The notes below the pieces were generated by a model. It saw only the letters and a list, made by a program, of their open reading frames with translations. It searched no databases and was not told the origin of the DNA. A DNA stretch of 64,000 nt. Origin: CAWCAW01 sp963793645. GTDB lineage: Bacteria; Actinomycetota; Acidimicrobiia; Acidimicrobiales; UBA8190. The translations under genes were made by a program, and so were the position numbers. Location: the NCBI GenBank assembly GCA_963793645.1, contig CAWCAW010000010.1:124001-188000 (forward strand). The letters run 5' to 3'. Positions 8,736 through 18,706 of this stretch are shown piece by piece; position 1 is the stretch's first letter; each line of letters opens with the position of its first letter.

Positions 8736-10134
8736 TCAGACGCGACGGGCGGCCACGGGCCGGCGGGGCCCCGGTGGCGGCGGAATGGGGAGGCCCAGGG
8801 CCTTGGCCAGCTCGGGGACGAGGCCGGCAGCACGACGGGCCGCCCCCAGGAGCTCTTCGCCGGCGTGCGGCGGAAGCCCGGCCGGCTTCACCGTGCGCCG
8901 CACGGGCGATTCGACCACAGCGTCGAGGATGGCCTTCCACTCTTCGTCGGAGAGCTCCGGACTCATAGCCTCGCCGGCCGCCACCGCCAGGCGCAGAGCC
9001 AGATCGGCGGCGATACGAGCCTGGGGCTCGGGGGGCCGGGTGGCCACCCGCAGGGCATCGGCGACCCGCCCGGCGTCGAGTGCGGTGGTGATACGAGCGA
9101 CCCACGCGTCGCGCAGTGCCGTCACCCGGCTGTCGAGCGACTCGCGCAAGGCCGTCAGCAGCTGTCGACCCTCGTCATCGAGAAGGACGGCGGACGCCCC
9201 GGCCACCACCGAACGCAGCTCGCGCAACGGGGTCTCTTTGCCGGCGTTGCGAGCCGCCGTGGCCCGGTCCTTCCAAGAGGCCAGGTTGATCTTGGGCAGC
9301 AACGCCTCGGCCATGGCCAAGAGGGGCTCGGGAGACACCTCGGCCCGTCCATCGGCGCGGGCCCGGGTGTTCTGCTCCTCGATGGCTTGGCGGACGGCGG
9401 GAATCCCGCCTCGGAGGAGTTGCTCGGCCACCGGAAGCTGCTCGGTGGGCACGTCGGCCAGAGCCGCATTGCGAAAAGTGGCCACGGGTTGCAGCCGACG
9501 ACGGTCGGCTTGCTCGCCTCGTGAGGGCGCCGCACGGCGCGGGCCGCCGCGCTCGCTGGTGGCGGCGCTGTCACGTTCGCGCTCGAGGCCCCCGGGGTCG
9601 GGCACCGTCAGCGGTGCGCGGCGGACGGTCCTCGGTCGGGCGTGCAGGGCGCGGCGTCCGCTCGCTGCGGTCTCGCCCCGCTGCCGGTCGCGCCGGGCGC
9701 GCCGGGCGTTCTTCGCGCGCACCTTCGCCTCCGGCTGCCGGCGTACGACGAGGTCCGCTGGGCCGATCGCGCCCCGGTGCGCCGGTGCGTCGAGGACGCC
9801 GCCCTTCGCCGTCGAAATCCTCAGGGCGTCGCCGCCCTCCACCCGCCAGCACGACCGACACCCCGGTGGCGCTGTCTTTGGTCGTGCCCACCACTTCGAT
9901 GCGATCAGTGACGCGTTGTTGACGGGCGTCGGTCTTGGGCCCTTGGACCGAGATGACCACGATGCCGTCGAGTCCGAACTCGGCTTCGGCTCGCACCACC
10001 GAGCCCACCGCTGTATCGGTGGGGACCAGGTCGCCCTCGAGTGTCCCCCGTGGCTCGCGCGCACCAGGGGCGCGCCACGTCCACGACCCATCGGGGCGTC
10101 GGCTGGTGAGCTCGATGTCGATCCTGCGGGACAT
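8736..10134 (-). CDS. Uncharacterised protein with N-terminal beta domain, Arg/Pro-rich linker and C-terminal helical domain, frameshifted
   Basis: About 465 residues once one surplus base is ignored. The N-terminus (start 10134) reads MSRRIDIELTS...DGSWTWRAPGAREPRGTL, which looks like a small beta-rich domain of about 85 residues. A highly charged Arg/Pro/Gly-rich linker follows, then an all-helical C-terminal domain (ALADVPTEQLPVAEQLLRGG onwards). The frame changes at about 9589-9593, where a run of five G on the coding strand should be four, linking GARPRG to LERERDSAATSERGG. I do not recognise the family. The N-terminus and charged linker suggest an RNA- or ribosome-associated role, but this is a guess. 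Confidence 0.6.
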
Positions 10135-10361
10135 GCCGGGCGCCCACGCTAATCGGTCGTGCGAGCCCTACGAGAAACGACCGTCATTTCGGGCACGCGA
10201 CGGGCGTGTCCGTGCCAGGGGCACCATGCTGTGGAAGCTCTGAGAATGCCGCTGTCGCGGCCCGGTATAGGCCCGACCCTCTCTAGTGTGGGCACCGAGA
10301 CTCGGGGCGTGGCGGCGGAGCCGACCACGCCACCTTGGTGACACGACAGGAGAACGCCACG

Positions 10362-11722
10362 GTGGACAAGGAGGACCAAGGGCCCTTCAGCGCCTCCGTT
10401 CACGAGCCAGGTCCGCTGAGCCCGGACGTGAGCAGGCCGTGGGGGGCGGTAGGACCCGAGACGCCAATGGGGTCCCCGTGGACAGTGGCGCCCAGCCAGG
10501 CACCTCTCCCCGGCCCTGCGGTTGACGATCCGCCCTCCGCAGCCATGACCGGCGCGCCGTTCGAGGCGCAGCCGGAGTCGGCGCGCTGGCGCGGGGCGCT
10601 CGGCCCCCCCGTGGTTGGCGGTGGCCGTGGTGGCCGCCCTGATCGGTGGGGGAGTGGGGGCGGCGATCACCGAAGCCGTCGGGAGCAACCCGTCGACGTC
10701 AACGGTGAAGGAAGTGGCTCCGGGCCCGGCGTTGGCCGGAGGAGCATCCATCCCCGCCATCGTGCAGAAAATTCTGCCCGAGGTGGTGACGATCGATGCC
10801 ACCGGACCGGCCAACTCGATCCTGGGCGGGAGCACGACGCAACAGGATCAGGGTACGGGGATGATCGTGTCGCGCGAGTGGGGAAGTGGTGACCAACAAC
10901 CACGTCATCGCCGGCGCCACCACCATTACGGTCACGCTTTACCATCAGACCACCGCTCTTCCGGCCACCTTGGTGGGCGCCGACCCGGGCTCCGACTTGG
11001 CGCTGCTGAAGATCAAGTCACCCCCGGCGAATCTGCGGACGGTGTCGTTCGGAGATTCCACCCAACTCCAAGTCGGAGACGCCGTCATTGCAGTGGGCAA
11101 CGCCCTCGGGCTTTCGTCGGGAACCCCGACGGTGACGTCGGGCATCGTGTCGGCCACGGGGCGAACGGTCCAGGCCGCCGATGCCGGGGACGGGAATACC
11201 GAGAACCTCCCCAACATGATCCAGACCGACGCGGCCATCAACTCGGGCAACTCAGGGGGGCCCTTGGTGGACTCGGCCGGCCAGGTGATCGCCATCAACA
11301 CCGCGGTGGCTTCGTCGACCGGTACGAACGCGCCGGCGCAGAACATCGGCTTCGCCATTCCTTCGAGCACCATCGAGGGGTTGTTGCCCACTTTGCGCAC
11401 GGGCGGGACGGCAGGGGCGGCGGGGGCCTACCTCGGCGTCGACGTGGAGGACATGTCGGTGCAGATGCAACAGGAGTACGGGTTGGTGCCCTCCACCGGA
11501 GCACTCGTCGGGTCGGTGGTGGTGGGCTCTCCGGCCGCCTCGGTCGGGATCGAGGTCGGCGACGTCATCGTCAGCTTCGACGGCAAGACGGTCAGCTCGG
11601 CCCAGGACCTCGTGAGCGATGTACAAAGCTCAGCGCCCGGTGACAGCGCCCGCCTCACGCTGTGGCGAGGGCAGCAAAAGCTGACGTTGACGGTGTCGTT
11701 GGCCCGAGCTCCAGCCAGCTGA
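10362..11722 (+). CDS. HtrA/DegP-type membrane-anchored serine protease with PDZ domain, two frameshifts
   Basis: About 452 residues after removing two surplus bases. A Pro-rich cytoplasmic leader is followed by one membrane helix (PPWLAVAVVAALIGGGVGAA), then a trypsin-like domain with His in VVTNNHVIAG, Asp in GSDLALLKI and catalytic Ser in NSGNSGGPLVD. The C-terminal PDZ domain begins around YLGVDVEDM. Frame changes fall at 10601-10607 (seven C where six fit) and near 10872-10876. GTG 10362 has AGGAG at 10348-10352; in-frame starts at 10335 and 10338 lack this. Such proteases degrade or sense misfolded exported proteins. Confidence 0.85.
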
Positions 11723-11743
11723 CGATTACGTCCAGCCTTCTCG

Positions 11744-12529
11744 TCAGTTGGGGAGGAGCGTGTCTTCGTGCGGCGCACCGGCACGAGCGCCGACGTGGAT
11801 GAACCACTCGTGGCCCCAGATGGTGGCGAAAGTGGCATCGTCGACGGCCAAGAAGAACGATGTCTCGGAGATCTGACTGACATGGGCCCGCATGGCGGCG
11901 CGCTTGCGCTGTACATATGCGCTCACGTCCACGGTGGTGGTGATGCGCTCGGCGGGCACGCCCAGTATCTCGATCATCTCCCGGGGCGGGCCGAGCGCAG
12001 AGCCTGCTTCGTCGGCGGCATCAGCGACAGAGCGCACGTAGTCGCGGTTGATGGTGGCCATATAGCGACGGGGAGTTCCGGCTAGTTCACCCGCTCGAGT
12101 GCCCACCTTGTGGACCTGGATGTGGTCGGGATGCCCGTAACCGCCGTGTTCGTCGTAATAGACGAGCGCATCGGCGTTCTCGGCCTCGAGGATGGCCACC
12201 AGAGGGGCGGCGGCGACATCCACGTCGATTTGGCAAAACGACGTGAGGTTGAGGTTGGCGGGGTCCCCGTCCATGCCCGAGTCCTGAAAGCCGAGGCTCT
12301 CGTGACGAGCGACTCCAAGCACCTCACACGCGGCATCGAGTTCACGGGCCCGGCGCTGCGCCAGTGTTTCGCCGGGTTCGAGCAGGCCGTCGGGGTTCTC
12401 GCCGAGCTCGCCCCCGGTGGCGGTGACGAGGATGATCCGATGCCCGTCGTCGGCCAGGCGAGCCATCGTTCCCCCCGTGGCGATGGCTTCGTCGTCAGGA
12501 TGGGCGTGGAAGAACACCAAGGTGGCCAT
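11744..12529 (-). CDS. PIG-L family LmbE-like deacetylase/amidase (Mca/MshB-like)
   Basis: A 261-residue zinc-dependent deacetylase. The zinc motif is AHPDDE near residues 9-14 and a second metal ligand lies in GYGHPDHIQVH. The family includes MshB and the mycothiol S-conjugate amidase Mca. The motif TGGELGENPDG and the length resemble Mca-like members, which would fit mycothiol-dependent detoxification, but no mycothiol genes are nearby to support it. The ATG at 12529 begins MATLVFFHAHPDDE; longer frames upstream are not supported by homology. It is convergent with the HtrA-like gene. Confidence 0.85.
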   Translation of the reverse strand: MATLVFFHAHPDDEAIATGGTMARLADDGHRIILVTATGGELGENPDGLLEPGETLAQRRARELDAACEVLGVARHESLGFQDSGMDGDPANLNLTSFCQIDVDVAAAPLVAILEAENADALVYYDEHGGYGHPDHIQVHKVGTRAGELAGTPRRYMATINRDYVRSVADAADEAGSALGPPREMIEILGVPAERITTTVDVSAYVQRKRAAMRAHVSQISETSFFLAVDDATFATIWGHEWFIHVGARAGAPHEDTLLPN

Positions 12530-12615
12530 GACAAAGCACCCTACCCACCCGCGGTGGGGGAGCGACCCCCAGTAGGCAATACCACTTTCGGTATCGAGTG
12601 GGCTCGAGTGCGGTG

Positions 12616-13300
12616 CTAGCGCGTAAAGAGCTTCCAGTGCCCCTCGGACACGACTTCGACGGTGCCGTCGATAACCGCCATGGCGGTCTGGTCGTCGATG
12701 GCGTATCCCGGAACCGGCAATCCGGCGGCCCACTTTTCTGCCTCGGCCATCGAGTTCTCCGGCATGTCTTCGTGATCCAGATGCGGAAAGATGGCGAAAT
12801 CCACCACGGCTAAAGCTTCATTGCCTCCCGCGGGGGGCTCCCACTCCGACGAAGTCCTCCCCGATGGTGGGGGCCATGACCATGCTCCCACCGCTGATTC
12901 CCACGTAGAGCGCCTGGAGCGAGGGCAAGAGGTCGGCCAATCCGGACTGGCGCATCCAGTGGCACAGATACAAGGAATCACCGCCACTCACCAGCAAGGC
13001 GTCGGTCTCTTGGACCATAGGGACCCAGTCCTTTGTATTGAGGCTGGGCAGCGCAGTGAGCTCCAGCACCCCCAGGGACTTCCAACCCAACTCGCACATG
13101 GGGGTTCGTGCCTGTCCGCTGATGAACCGCCATGCGGCGGGTGGTCCCCCCTCAGGGTGGCCGTACGACGCGGTGGGAATGCAGAGGGCGTTGCACTCGG
13201 CAATCGGTTTACCCAGGAAGTCGACCAGCGCGTTGTGGATGCTCGTGTTCTTGATGCCGGCGGACGTAAGAAGAAGATTCATATGCGCATTCTTGGCCAT
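12616..13300 (-). CDS. Peptidase E / S51-family dipeptidase, frameshifted
   Basis: About 227 residues. The N-terminal LLLTSAGIKNTS and the nucleophile elbow GISGGSMVMAPT (catalytic Ser within GGS) are typical of the S51 family, which includes alpha-aspartyl dipeptidase. The C-terminus in a second frame supplies PPAGGNEALAVVDFAIFPHLDH. The frames join near 12845-12850, where one base is surplus (coding strand GTCGGAG should probably be GTCGAG). Start ATG 13300 gives MAKNAHMNLLL; ATG 13282 would start at MNLLLTSAG and fits the usual family N-terminus better. Confidence 0.8.
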
Positions 13301-13400
13301 ATCGCCGCCCTGTTCAGGGGATCGATCACGCCACTTGGTGGAACCGGGTCCCTTGAGATCCGGCGGCGATAAGCGGGTAGTCCGGCCCTATCCTGCCGTC

Positions 13401-13651
13401 ATGTCGAAACGGCTCCACAAGTCGTGGCTCGTCGTTGCCAGCCACGAGACCCCAGAGCACGATCGGTGCGTCGATGTGTTTCGCGTCCCGACGGCACGTG
13501 GGGATTCGAGGAATTTCGGAAGGATCCGGAGGACATGGGCGAGTGGACGCCTGTGAGCTACTTCTCGGGTCGTGAATACCCAGCAGAGACCGAAACGGTG
13601 GACGCGGCAAAGCAAGCCGTTCCTTGGCTGCGAGCCGTCCTCGAGCGCTGA
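13401..13651 (+). CDS. Small uncharacterised protein, frameshifted
   Basis: Two overlapping frames together give one coherent protein of about 83 residues, from MSKRLHKSWLVVASHETPEH through RPDGTWGFEEFRKDPEDMGE to a C-terminal AAKQAVPWLRAVLER. The join near 13484-13487 needs one missing base. The compact, tryptophan-rich composition and the meaningful read on both sides of the break suggest a real small gene. I cannot assign a function. It is divergent from the peptidase E gene. Confidence 0.5.
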
Positions 13652-14336
13652 ACCTGATGGGCGGGACACCGGGTCTACTACCAGCCCTCAGCCTTCGAGT
13701 CCCGAAGGACTTGCGGCTCCGGATGGTCCCCTTACCGGCTGGTCGGCCGACCCGGAGCGTATGCGGAGGCCGGGGGATGCCGTGGGGACCCGCATTCCTG
13801 CGTGAAGGGCGGGCCGCCGAGAGACCACGTCGGGCCAGCTCAGCGACCATCGGCGCCGTCTGCCGGGACGCCAAATCCCTGTCGCCAATGCACGGGCAGA
13901 CGCATTGCACTCGTGCCTGGCAGACCGTCCGGAGGACTGGCATTCACCCTGGTCAGGACCTATTTCTGAGTATTTCTTGGTGCTCGTTTGTTGGTGTATG
14001 ACCGCCGATAATGTATCTTATGTAAAGTCAGCCAGGATGCAAAGGGCCGGTTTCGCGCCCCGTTCGTCAGGTCCTCCCCTCAACGCCTCATGGCCAAGTG
14101 GGGTCCTGCATCGGCCCTGCGCAGTTGACTCGACGGATGTAACAGTCGTCCGGGCGCGCCTCGGTGCGGCATTTGGCACCGTTTTTCTGGTCCCTGGCGA
14201 CGGCCTTTTGCCGGCCTTCGGTGGCCGTATTTCTGGGCCTCAAAAGGTGTCTCAGACGGGCGATCGCCGTGCCCATCGGGGCCCCTGAATACCTCCTCAA
14301 AGGACTTCGGTCCCCGACGGCTAGCGTCGTTGGGCT
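13652..14336. other. Gene-free stretch of about 685 bp
   Basis: No convincing gene on either strand. Open frames here lack motifs and plausible starts. An unusually AT-rich island occurs at about 13,950-14,035, including GATAATGTATCTTATG at 14009-14024, an imperfect ATAA-N6-TTAT palindrome. The distal end should hold the promoter of the ABC transporter operon starting at 14337. I see no known riboswitch or RNA gene. Confidence 0.45.
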
Positions 14337-15331
14337 GTGCCTGAGCCAACCCACCCCCCTATCGCCGCCACCTCGGACACGCCCTCGGACACGCCGAGTT
14401 CCGAGCCGCCGCCCCTGGTGAGCGCACGGGGCCTGGTGAAGCGATTCGGGGAGTTCGTGGCCGTCGACGGCGTGGACTTCGACATCGCCCGGGGCGAGTC
14501 TTTCGGATTCCTGGGGCCCAACGGAGCCGGGAAGACCTCAACCATGCGCATGGTGGCGTCGATGTCGCCTCTGAGTGGCGGCACCTTGCGTATCTTCGGC
14601 CTGGACCCCGCCACCGATGGTCCGCGCATACGAAGCCGCATCGGGATCGTTCCCCAGGAAGACTCCCTCGACCTTCAACTGACGGTGCTCGACAACCTCG
14701 TCGTCTACGGTCGCTACTTCGATCTCCCTCGCGCCGAGATTCGCGAGCCGCGCCCAGCGTCTGCTCGAGTTCACGCAGCTGACCGATCGCGCCAACGATA
14801 CGGTCGAGCCGTTGTCGGGTGGCATGAAACGCCGGCTCACTATCGCCCGCTCCCTGATCTCCGAGCCTGAGCTGCTCATCTTGGACGAGCCCACCACCGG
14901 GCTCGACCCCCAGGCGCGCCACCTGGTGTGGGACCGGCTCTATCGCCTGAAACAACAAGGCGTCACGTTGATCATCACCACGCACTACATGGATGAGGCC
15001 GAGCAACTCTGCGACCGGCTCGTCATCATGGACAAGGGCCGCTTTGCCGCCGAGGGCGCACCGCGGGACCTCATCGCCCGGTACTGCACCGCGCGAGGTC
15101 GTCGAGCTGCGCTTTGCCAACGAGGACCACGGCGTCGTGGCGCAGCGCCTCGAGGGCCTGGCGCAACGCTCCGAAGCACTCCCCGATCGCCTGTTGCTCT
15201 ACAGCGACGACGGCGACGCCACCTTGGTGGCCGTTCATGGGCGCGGCATCGTCCCCGACAGCACGTTGGTGCGGCGTTCCAGTTTGGAGGACGTGTTCCT
15301 CCGGCTGACCGGACGCACCCTGGTCGACTGA
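14337..15331 (+). CDS. ABC transporter ATP-binding protein (DrrA/NodI type), two frameshifts
   Basis: About 330 residues after removing two surplus bases. Walker A is GPNGAGKTSTMRM, the Q-loop VPQEDSLD, the signature LSGGMKRRLTIARSL, Walker B LLILDEPTTGLDP and the H-loop ITTHYMDEAEQL. The C-terminal RSSLEDVFLRLTGR is typical of ATPases of ABC-2 (DrrAB-type) exporters. Frame changes lie near 14750 (in ATTCGCGAGCCGCGCC) and near 15084-15088 (TACTGCACC). Two ABC-2 permease genes follow directly, so this is one exporter, perhaps for a drug, lipid or polysaccharide; the substrate is unknown. Confidence 0.88.
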
Positions 15332-15345
15332 GAGCCGAGGCAGCG

Positions 15346-16164
15346 GTGGCATTCGGACAGCAGTGGCAGGACCGGGGCACCGCCGAGGGGCTCTACGCGT
15401 TTCCGCCCGTTCGCTCTCTCGCCTACTGGGCCTATCAGTACAAGCGCACCTGGCGGGGATCCATCACCACCAGCTTTCTTTACCCGGTGCTCTACCTGAC
15501 GGCCATGGGCGTCGGCCTGGGGTCGCTCATCGACAAGCACACCCATACTGTCGACCACGTCAGCTATCTCGTGTTTCTGGCCCCCGGTTTGCTGGCGTCC
15601 ACGGCGATGCAGATCGGGGGCAATGAGTCGACTTATCCGGTCATGGGTGCCATCAAGTGGATGCGCACCTACTACGCCATGCTGGCCACGCCCCTGCGCG
15701 TCGTCGACGTGCTCCTCGGTCACCTGGGGTGGGTGGCGTTGCGCCTGCTCATGGTGTCGACGATCTACGTGGCGGTGATGGGCGCCTTCGGCGCCGATGT
15801 CTCCCCGCTCGTCATCGTGGCCATCTTCGTCGCCGTGCTCACCGGGTTGGCCTTTGCCGCCCCTATCTCCGCCTATGCCGCCACCCAGGAGACCGACACC
15901 GCCTTCGCCACGCTCTACCGCATGGCGCTGATGCCGCTGTTCTTGTTCTCAGGGACGTTCTTTCCCGTCAGTCAGCTGCCCGCCTGGCTCCGTTTCGTCG
16001 CCTACGCCACTCCCCTCTTCCACGGGGTGGCGTTGTGTCGAGACCTGTCGCTCGGTCATCTCTCGTTGTGGCCCGATCTCGGCCATGGCGTGTATTTGCT
16101 CGCCCTCACCGGCGTCGGGATCGCGCTGGGTTTGCGTACGTATCGCAAAAGGCTGGTGGTATGA
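15346..16164 (+). CDS. ABC-2 type permease (first subunit)
   Basis: A 272-residue membrane protein with six predicted helices and the family segment LFLFSGTFFPVSQLPAWLRF near the C-terminus. GTG 15346 is preceded by GAGG at 15337-15340 and follows the ATPase stop by 14 bp. Its own stop overlaps the ATG of the second permease (ATGA). The paralogous second subunit suggests a heterodimeric channel paired with the upstream ATPase. Confidence 0.88.
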   Translation: MAFGQQWQDRGTAEGLYAFPPVRSLAYWAYQYKRTWRGSITTSFLYPVLYLTAMGVGLGSLIDKHTHTVDHVSYLVFLAPGLLASTAMQIGGNESTYPVMGAIKWMRTYYAMLATPLRVVDVLLGHLGWVALRLLMVSTIYVAVMGAFGADVSPLVIVAIFVAVLTGLAFAAPISAYAATQETDTAFATLYRMALMPLFLFSGTFFPVSQLPAWLRFVAYATPLFHGVALCRDLSLGHLSLWPDLGHGVYLLALTGVGIALGLRTYRKRLVV

Positions 16165-16963
16165 GCGGCCTATTGACGCGCGTGGCGCCGGGGGCGCGCT
16201 GGGCAGTCGCCGAGCGGCGCGGCTGGTAGAGCGCAACATCCTCTTTTACCGGCGCGGCTGGATCTTCCTCGTGACCGGTTTCTTCGAACCGTTCTTCTAC
16301 CTGTTGTCCATCGGAGTGGGACTCAACCATCTGGTCGGGGCCCTGCATATCGGCGGGCGCCTCGTTCCTTATACGGCCTATGTGGCTCCGGGCCTGTTGG
16401 CGTCTTCGGCCATGAACGGGGCGCTGTTCGACTCGACGTTCAACATCTTCTTCAAGTTGAAGATCGCCAAGACCTACGAAGCGATCTTGTCGACGCCGAT
16501 GAGCGTGGGCGACATCGCGCTCGGCGAGTTGACGTGGAGCTTGATGCGTGCCGGGTTGTACTCGGGCGCCTTTATGGTGGTGATGGCCGCACTTGGTTAC
16601 GTGGTGACCCCGTGGGTGGCGCTGTGCTACCCGGCCGCCTTGCTCATCAGCTTCGCCTTTTCGGCCACCGGTATGGCGGCCACGTCGTATATGCGTAGCT
16701 GGCAGGACTTCGACAAGGTGTCGCTGGCTATCATTCCGCTGTTCTTGTTTTCGGCCACGTTCTACCCGCTCAGCGTCTACCCCGCTTGGCTGCAAGTTGT
16801 CGTGCAGTGCACGCCGCTGTATCAAGGTGTGGCGCTCATCCGGGGCCTCGACGCCGGCCTGTTCTCGTGGTCGTTACTGGGCCACGCCGCCTATCTGGCC
16901 ATCATGGGGACAACATCACTGGCCATCACGGGACGTCGTTTCGCCCAGTTGCTCACCCCGTAG
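16161..16963 (+). CDS. ABC-2 type permease (second subunit), frameshifted
   Basis: About 267 residues. The first codons (MSGLLTRVAPGARWAVAER) are in one frame and the rest (ARLVERNILFYRRGW onwards) in another; the join at about 16215 needs one missing base. Six helices are predicted, with the same FLFSATFYPLSVYPAWLQ segment as its paralogue upstream. It is coupled to the previous gene by an ATGA overlap. It probably forms the second half of the exporter's membrane channel. Confidence 0.82.
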
Positions 16964-16982
16964 GCGTTCCGCCCGGGAGCCC

Positions 16983-17666
16983 CTATCCCCTTACGAACCA
17001 CCTGGCCGCGCCGCGCAGCGCGTTGGAGTCGAAGTAGAGGACCGCACCGATCAGGAGGAAGAAGAAGCCCACCAAGGCCATGATCTGGAAACCCACGCCC
17101 AATCCGGTGAAGGCGAGGGATTTCGCCGGCGAGGTGACGGCATGCGTCACGGCAACGGTCGTCGGAGGTGAAGTCGTAGTTGGGGCGACCGTCGTGGTGA
17201 CGACGACGACAGTGTCGTTGATGACGATGGTCCATTCACTGGAGTTGTTGCCGAAGGCACCGTTGTTGTCATTGGCCAACAGGAAAAGCTCGCCGCTGGA
17301 CGGAAATGGTGAGCTGTAGCTGGCCCCGACTTCAAAGGGAACGCCGGTGGCTCCCACTTTGCCGATCAAGGAGTAACACTTGAGCGTCGGAGCCGTGAAC
17401 TGGCTGTGCGGTACTGCGCACGCGCCGCCGTTGGGATCGGCGGAGAGCATGTCGTAGCGCCGGAAGTAAATGGTGCCGGTGGCAGTCATGCTGAGCGTCT
17501 CGCCCGCGGTGACGGCGAAACCCGTGTCCGTCCACGTGGGGCTCCCCCCCACCTTGATGGTCATGGACTGCGCTTGGGCAATCCCCGCCATGGCAGCTAC
17601 CCCGGTGGTGGCAAGCAGCACCACCCCGAGCAACAACACCCACAGAGATGTGCGTCGAGACTTCAT
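16983..17666 (-). CDS. Secreted LecA (PA-IL)-like protein with LAFTG sorting-type C-terminus
   Basis: A 227-residue exported protein. A signal peptide covers about residues 1-33 (MKSRRTSLWVLLLG start). The mature domain matches the galactose-binding PA-IL fold in outline, with TWTDTGFAVTAGETLSMTAT, SLIGKVGATGVPFEVG and LFLLANDNNGAFGNNSSEW. A Thr/Pro-rich stalk follows, then LAFTG, a hydrophobic helix and an Arg-containing tail, the layout of a sortase substrate with a non-canonical LPxTG motif. ATG 17666 is chosen because it begins a classical signal peptide. Carbohydrate binding is inferred from the fold only. Confidence 0.7.
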   Translation of the reverse strand: MKSRRTSLWVLLLGVVLLATTGVAAMAGIAQAQSMTIKVGGSPTWTDTGFAVTAGETLSMTATGTIYFRRYDMLSADPNGGACAVPHSQFTAPTLKCYSLIGKVGATGVPFEVGASYSSPFPSSGELFLLANDNNGAFGNNSSEWTIVINDTVVVVTTTVAPTTTSPPTTVAVTHAVTSPAKSLAFTGLGVGFQIMALVGFFFLLIGAVLYFDSNALRGAARWFVRG

Positions 17667-17987
17667 GTAGACGGTCAAGTGGCAATGCCCCAAAGGGGCA
17701 AATGGGGGGCCGCTCGCCTTTCCCTTTTTTCACTATAAGCATCACACCCGCCACGCTGCCACGCATCGTCAAAATTTGGTGTCTGTCGGCCGCGTTGCAC
17801 GGTGGGCACTTGGCCTTTCACCGGCGGTGAACCTTTCTCGGCAACCGGTTTCCCCTTCGGGCGATTTCGGGCCCGTCGCCACTCCCCCAGGCTCGGTTCT
17901 GAGCGCCGAAAGATGGCCTCATCAACGTTTGCAGGCTGCGAGCGTCGCGGCATCGGCATTCCGCACGCGAACGCCTCGGCCGAGTCT
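17667..17987. other. Gene-free stretch upstream of the LecA-like gene
   Basis: No coding region is evident. A short perfect palindrome TGCCCC-AAA-GGGGCA at 17686-17700 sits 20 bp before the LecA-like start codon (leftward gene) and could be an operator or leader hairpin. The right part lies beyond the stop of the XRE-family gene. Confidence 0.4.
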
Positions 17988-18293
17988 TCACGCGCTGAGC
18001 GGCTCGAAGTCGATGACGAGCTCGGCGCCCAGGGCCTTGGCGATGCGGTCCAGGCTGATCACCGTCGGGGAGACCTGACCCTTCTCCAAGCGGGCGATGG
18101 AGGGCTGACTGGTCTTGGCCCGCCGGGCCAGCTCGGCTTGGCTGATGCCCGCCCGGCTGCGTGCCGCTTTCACCGACGCCCCCACCATGATGGCGGTACG
18201 GGCTCGTTCATAACGAGCGAAGGCGTCAGGTCCGGTGCCGGCGGCCGGCCGGCTCCCACTTCGGCGGGGTGCCCGGGTCGTTCGAGCGGCCAT
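17988..18293 (-). CDS. XRE-family helix-turn-helix protein
   Basis: A 101-residue protein. A basic N-terminal tail precedes a Cro/C1-type helix-turn-helix (SQAELARRAKTSQPSIARLE, then VSPTVISLDRIAKALG) at about residues 50-92, ending with ELVIDFEPLSA. Such short proteins are often antitoxins or stand-alone repressors. No toxin-like partner is recognisable beside it; the upstream divergent gene encodes a small membrane protein. Function beyond DNA binding is unknown. Confidence 0.8.
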   Translation of the reverse strand: MAARTTRAPRRSGSRPAAGTGPDAFARYERARTAIMVGASVKAARSRAGISQAELARRAKTSQPSIARLEKGQVSPTVISLDRIAKALGAELVIDFEPLSA

Positions 18294-18362
18294 ATCAAAG
18301 ATGAAATATATCGAAGGCGGTCACCATTTTCGGTGATGGGAAGGTTCAACCGGGCGTAGCGG

Positions 18363-18632
18363 GTGGTGCTGGTGATCGCCCTTGGTGTGGGGCTCGCCTT
18401 GCTCGGACAGTTCATCGAGGATCGTTCCGCCCTGGGGGCAGTGGGATGGGTGGGGTACGCCCCATTGAGCCCACGCGTTGCCGTGACGGGAGGTCATCGA
18501 TGGGGTGACCTCGTGCTCTGGCTCGCACTGACCATGACATGGGCGGCGGCGTCGATGGTGATTCTCCGCACCCGCCGGCCCGCACCGGTCCCCCCGTTGG
18601 ATCGATCATCGGATGCCTCACGGTCGGCATGA
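18363..18632 (+). CDS. Small putative membrane protein
   Basis: An 89-residue open frame from GTG 18363 with a hydrophobic helix at about 2-15 (VLVIALGVGLALLG) and another around 50-65 (LVLWLALTMTWAAASMVIL). It is followed by a polar tail. No family recognised. It lies divergently from the XRE gene. The two regular hydrophobic segments argue weakly for a real gene. Confidence 0.4.
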   Translation: MVLVIALGVGLALLGQFIEDRSALGAVGWVGYAPLSPRVAVTGGHRWGDLVLWLALTMTWAAASMVILRTRRPAPVPPLDRSSDASRSA

Positions 18633-18706
18633 TCGTCTCCGATCAAGGCGGGCCAACGGGTGCGCCGTAGACTGGAGTGACTCGACCGCGTCGCCAGGAG
18701 GCCCCC

